Below are positions 60,187 through 64,000 of a DNA stretch of 64,000 bases, in pieces. The notes beneath the pieces are model-generated. The model saw only the letters and a list, made by a program, of their open reading frames with translations, made no database searches and was not told the DNA's origin. The translations under genes and the position numbers were made by a program. Within the stretch, counting starts at the first letter, position 1. The number at the start of each line of letters is the position of its first letter. Source of the DNA: Trichopria drosophilae (Eukaryota > Arthropoda > Insecta > Hymenoptera > Diapriidae); NCBI GenBank assembly GCA_030407085.1, contig CM059586.1:28879501-28943500 (forward strand), read 5' to 3'.

Positions 60187-61058
60187 AGCCCAACAAAATT
60201 TTGTTGCCCTATAAGTAAGTATCAATTCTGATAAAATTTTGTTCCAGAATCCAAATATGACCGCCAAAATATCCAATTGGCTCTAGTTTTTGAAGTATTG
60301 AAGGTTAAAGGGATCAAAAATGCGATTTTGGAGTCCAAATATGTTTGCGGAAATCTTAAATTGAATGTACTTTTTCCCCAAATTCTAGATCAAAGTAGTA
60401 AAAAAATCTTGGTTTTAAGACATTTTTCGTATCTATACTATAGAACGCGATGCAAACAATTACAAAATGGCGGTTCCATATATATCTGACGAATTTTTTA
60501 AAATTCCAACTCGTTATCGTCTTGACTACTTTTCTAGAAAAACAGAAAAATGTCCAAAAATATCATTTTTTACCCCTTTAACCTTCAATTTGGTGAAAAA
60601 CAAAGAAAAGTTCCCAAAATGATAACGAGTTTGAAGCGATTCGAATTTACAAAAATTCGTCGGACACATTGGATAGGCCATTTGGCATTTCTTGATTCTT
60701 TGCGTCGCGTTCTATAGTATAGATGTGAAAATGTCCTAATACACTATTTTTTACCTCTCTCTTCGACCTTCAATTTAGGCATATAAAGTAGGGTACATAT
60801 TTTAGAGCACATATTTGGATTCTACTGGAAAAATCCTATGATAATTGACTCTACTGTTAGAACAACGTCATTTTTAGGCTGTGAATAGATGTCCAAAATT
60901 CCTGAAATTGGATTTCTTATCCCTTTGATTTTCATTATCTTAAAAACTAGAGCCAATTGGATATTTTGGTGGTTATATTTGGATTCTGGAACAAAAATCC
61001 TACTAGAATCGACTCTCACTTATAGGGCAACATGAAATTCTCTAATTTTTGTTGGGGT
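60187..61058. mobile_element. Foldback element with CCCAACAAAA termini
   Basis: CCCAACAAAATTTTGTTGCC is mirrored by the run ending TTTTTGTTGGGGTG, and ATATCCAATTGGCTCTAGTT by AACTAGAGCCAATTGGATAT (60270 versus 60944). Inner words CTATACTATAGAACGCG/CGCGTTCTATAGTATAG also pair. The arms are about 380-400 bp and centre near 60600. Small frames inside mirror each other. Confidence 0.85.
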
Positions 61059-61189
61059 GTGTTATCAAGTGTCATCCAGGAAGATACTTGTACTTGTGCA
61101 ATAATCATATGCAAATAAAAAGAAGCGACTTGTTCAAAATCAATTCACGTAAATGCACCACAATTTGGACGTATCTAATTTTTTCTATA

Positions 61190-61680
61190 ACACAACGGCG
61201 TTTTCATCGAAATGAATCACTACTCGCCGAAGGGAGTCGTATTTCTACAGAATCGGATAATTGATTCCATCAGAATATGCAACGGGCCGGAATAGAACGG
61301 CACGGAACAATCGTCGCAAAAGTCGTACAATGTACGTATAGAAAAGTTTTGCGGACCGATTCGCCGTCACGCCGATGAAACGCAGGCAGAAAAGCTGAAA
61401 AGCACGCGGGGAATCACAAATAGATGCTTCAGAGACTCCGATAAAAAAATGATTTATCGCTCCAGGGATCTCTTCCTTGGGCGATCGATTAACCAAACGT
61501 CGATGGCACTCGCTACGATGAAAGAAACAAAAAGCACATTTTATCCGGACTTGTGGCCATTTATTATCTTTTCGTACGCGGAGGACCACACGACGACGTA
61601 AAGACGACAGATGAAATTTGCCAATCGCAGCAGCCGTAAATCATCAACTGATGTCGATGTGCTCCAATACATTAATCAGG
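61190..61680. other. GC-richer low-repeat block with a 114-codon minus-strand frame
   Basis: CpG content rises (CGATGAAACGCAGGC, GTACGCGGAGGACC). The minus frame 61245-61589 is Arg-, Phe- and Cys-rich and unrecognised. There is no transmembrane or kinase signature on the + strand, so it is not the expected next receptor exon. Candidate regulatory DNA. Confidence 0.3.
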
Positions 61681-61755
61681 TCATCATGTTAATTTTTAAG
61701 AATCTTAAGTACATGAAATGATTTAGAAAAACGACGAAATTCTAAGGTATAAATA

Positions 61756-62688
61756 ACACAGGCCAATAAAATGATGTCAAGCTCCATACCCACAAACCGG
61801 ACTATCTTCTTCCGAAGTTTGTCAGAAGTATTCCCTCACGTCAGGATTTTCAGCTATACTAACCTAAAAATGCGAAAAACACTGTTTTTGCTCATATTCA
61901 GTAAGTTTTTTTGGCGGAACAAAATTCTTGTTCACACTTTGGCAAGAATCAGATTAAAGCGTTATTCATCAACTTTAAAATTTTTTTTTAGTCATTTCGT
62001 ACGAATTTTTTTCAATGAGTTATCGGAGTTTTTATCAAGGCATGATTTTCATTTTTTGCACTTTTAGGTTAGGATATCTCAAAATTTTGACGCCATGGAG
62101 CAATTATACGACCAGATTTTGATTCAGCACATCGAAAACCGTTGGAAGAATATACTCAGGTTTCTGATGATTGCATTTTAATCTCGTTTTTGTAAAATTG
62201 TGAAAAAAAATTTATTCCGACACAAAAACTTACTGAAAATGGGGAAAACTGTGTTTTTTTCACTTTTAGGTTAGGATATTTCACCATCTTGACGTAATAG
62301 AACAATTTTTAGCAAGAAAGTCGGTCTCAGTTTGTTAATTATTTTCATGTAATTACGCATTTATTTAAATGTATGAAAATCATAATTGTTCCTTGATAAA
62401 AACTTCAATAATTCGTTAAAAAAAATCGTATCGGAATTACTAAAAAAGCATTTTAAAGCTGACAAATCGCACCTTAATATTCTTATGCCAAATTACAAAT
62501 ATTAATTTTTTTCCGTTATAAAAACTTGCTGAACACGAGCAAAACCCGTGTTTTTTGCACTTTTAGGTTAGGATATCTCAAAATCTTGACACGATAGAAC
62601 AATTCTGTGGCCAAAATTGAATTCATCACAACAAAAACTTTCGGAAACGTATAGTCCGGTTTCTGGATATACATTTTGTTGGCCTGTG
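61756..62688. mobile_element. TIR element with three internal direct repeats
   Basis: ACACAGGCCAATAAAATG and CATTTTGTTGGCCTGTGT are inverted ends, and AACCGGACTATCTTCTTCCG mirrors the CGGAAACGTATAGTCCGGTT region. Inside, CACTTTTAGGTTAGGATAT followed by a CATCTTGACGT-type word recurs at about 62059, 62261 and 62560. No protein is encoded. Confidence 0.8.
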
Positions 62689-63064
62689 TAACTTAGATTA
62701 TTGTTGGTTTACTAAGAGGACGAATTATTTATAAGCTTTCATAGTGAATTTCAAAAAGGAAGAACACATATTAATTTACTAAGAAAATGTGTACAATAAT
62801 TGATTAAGGTCATCATTGTTGAGGTGGACGTATATTCAAACTGTCATGATCCAGGACAATAGCGTTTTGAAAAGTGAAGTCGACATTTCAAACGAGCAGT
62901 ATCTGAAAATGATGATGCTGAAACAAGTAACTGCTTCGGAAATGCAAATGACACACAACGTGAACAAAAAAGTTATAAGTTTTGATAAATGGGCCGGAAA
63001 CATTTTTAAAAAAATGTTATCGAGCACATAAATAATTTTCTAGTTTGCATTTCACAAAATTTCC

Positions 63065-63089
63065 TGGAGTTCGTACAAAGTATGAACTC
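63065..63089. repeat. Short hairpin
   Basis: GGAGTTCGTAC-AAA-GTATGAACTCC forms an 11-bp stem with one wobble and a 3-nt loop. It is not followed by a U-run on the + strand. Confidence 0.5.
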
Positions 63090-64000
63090 CAAAACAAAAT
63101 TGGGCTTGAATCCACTGCCACTTAAAAGAACAGCGAAAAGTTTTGCTGAATTTTTTTACGGCTTGATAAGTGCTTTATGAGGTTTGAGAAAGTTTGAAAA
63201 CAAACATCGGCTGGAAATGCTCCGTTTACATCGGATGACCAGCATTTGCAGTTTTCATTTGTTCAAACAATCCGAAACCTTCAAAATCAGAGCACACATG
63301 CCTGATGACGTCCTCAGGAACTCTTCAGGTCGTACAAATGTCGGTTTTTGGACTTATTAATCTCCTCGATATACATATAATATGTTTTGAATATATTCTA
63401 ATCATAATAATAAATCAATCAAAGCTGACGTTTTGACGACCTGTCGAGCATCTACGGATGTTCTAAGACGTACAAATTTTATGGAAAATAATAGCAAGGA
63501 AATTTGAAATTGTCTGTACGCTTTGATAATTTCTTGTAGAGGAAAATTCAGTTTGAAAAGTGCATCCTGAATTTGTTTATATTCTATAAATTAGAATTGA
63601 TGAAAAACTACCAATGGAGGAGTGAAAAGTCGGCTTTTCTTTAAAAATAAATTAAATTAGAAATTATTTATACCTACTAATAAATAATATAAAACTACTG
63701 ATTATTTCGAGAAATCTACAAATTCATAAGTACAATTTAACTAATTAATGACAGACTAATTTTAAATTAGTAGAAAGTGATTAATGAATTGGTAGTCTTT
63801 TATTCTTTATTAGTAAATATTAGAAAATTACTCACTGACTTTTTACTCTTTGAGTTAACTAAAATGTAATATTTTAATGGTTTTATTAAAGTGTTGAACA
63901 ATCTTTATTAATACCTATTAAATTGATGATAAAATGAGAGAAAAAGAATAAGGAAATTTAGTACACTGTGATGTACATGGAGGATTAACCATTTCAGTTT

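Larger units (their letters stand above)
51974..64000 (+). other. babo: Intron downstream of the third alternative exon (continues past window)
   Basis: No transmembrane, GS-box or kinase exon was recognised, so at least 12 kb of intron follows the exon at 51765. It contains inverted-repeat elements at 52751, 53444, 55293, 56874, 58801, 60187 and 61756, and a GC-richer block at 61190-61680. The stretches 53680-55290, 59070-60180 and 62700-64000 show AT-rich sequence only, apart from a small hairpin at 63065-63089. The frame with a hydrophobic stretch near 54100-54150 lacks splice logic and receptor similarity. Confidence 0.75.

Noticed and set aside
61245..61589. 114-codon minus-strand frame
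   Set aside because: No recognisable domain; the composition follows the local GC-rich block. Kept only as a candidate regulatory block.

Overview
The window is AT-rich, intron-dominated nuclear DNA from an arthropod, almost certainly an insect. It holds four short, well-supported coding exons on the + strand of one gene, a TGF-beta/activin type I receptor of the Baboon (babo; ALK4/5-like) class. No complete gene, rRNA or functional tRNA could be supported. The CpG-rich unique blocks lying in very AT-rich sequence would fit a hymenopteran, but that placement is a guess.

Gene layout. An exon at 18613-18724 encodes the first half of the three-finger ectodomain (five Cys). It is followed by three alternative second-half exons at 32354-32499, 39208-39347 and 51765-51973. 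Each of these starts with one base that completes the split codon, then a Cys, then a further Cys, a CC pair and the DYCN box, and each ends one base into a Gly codon. Their lengths (146, 140, 209) are all 2 mod 3. Exactly one can therefore be used in frame, and each gives a ten-Cys ectodomain. This matches the mutually exclusive babo exon 4 (isoforms a/b/c) known from Drosophila, where the choice sets the ligand (myoglianin, activin-beta or dawdle). The signal-peptide exon and the transmembrane/GS/kinase exons were not found and presumably lie outside.

Region by region. 1-18612 is 5' non-coding sequence (intron or flank) packed with inverted-repeat elements. The introns of 13.6, 6.7, 12.4 and at least 12.0 kb carry the same material: foldback elements up to about 1.6 kb, including a nearly perfect hairpin with arms of about 580 bp at 41191-42452; several elements bounded by TTAA plus CCC termini (piggyBac-like); four copies of a 250-270 bp TA-flanked MITE that carries a CRE palindrome; small palindromic elements built from an AAAAACCGACA-like word; and elements with a tRNA-like pol III box B in the middle. 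A GGATCC-centred 19-mer recurs inside several otherwise different foldbacks. A dispersed motif of about 30 nt with a CTCF-like core occurs four times on the + strand.

GC-richer, low-repeat blocks (about 4.4-4.9, 8.0-8.4, 14.1-15.7, 18.0-18.3, 24.4-25.0, 30.1-31.1, 34.7-34.9, 43.1-43.4, 44.3-44.6, 57.8-58.4 and 61.2-61.7 kb) have no recognisable protein and are the best candidates for regulatory DNA or unrecognised exons.
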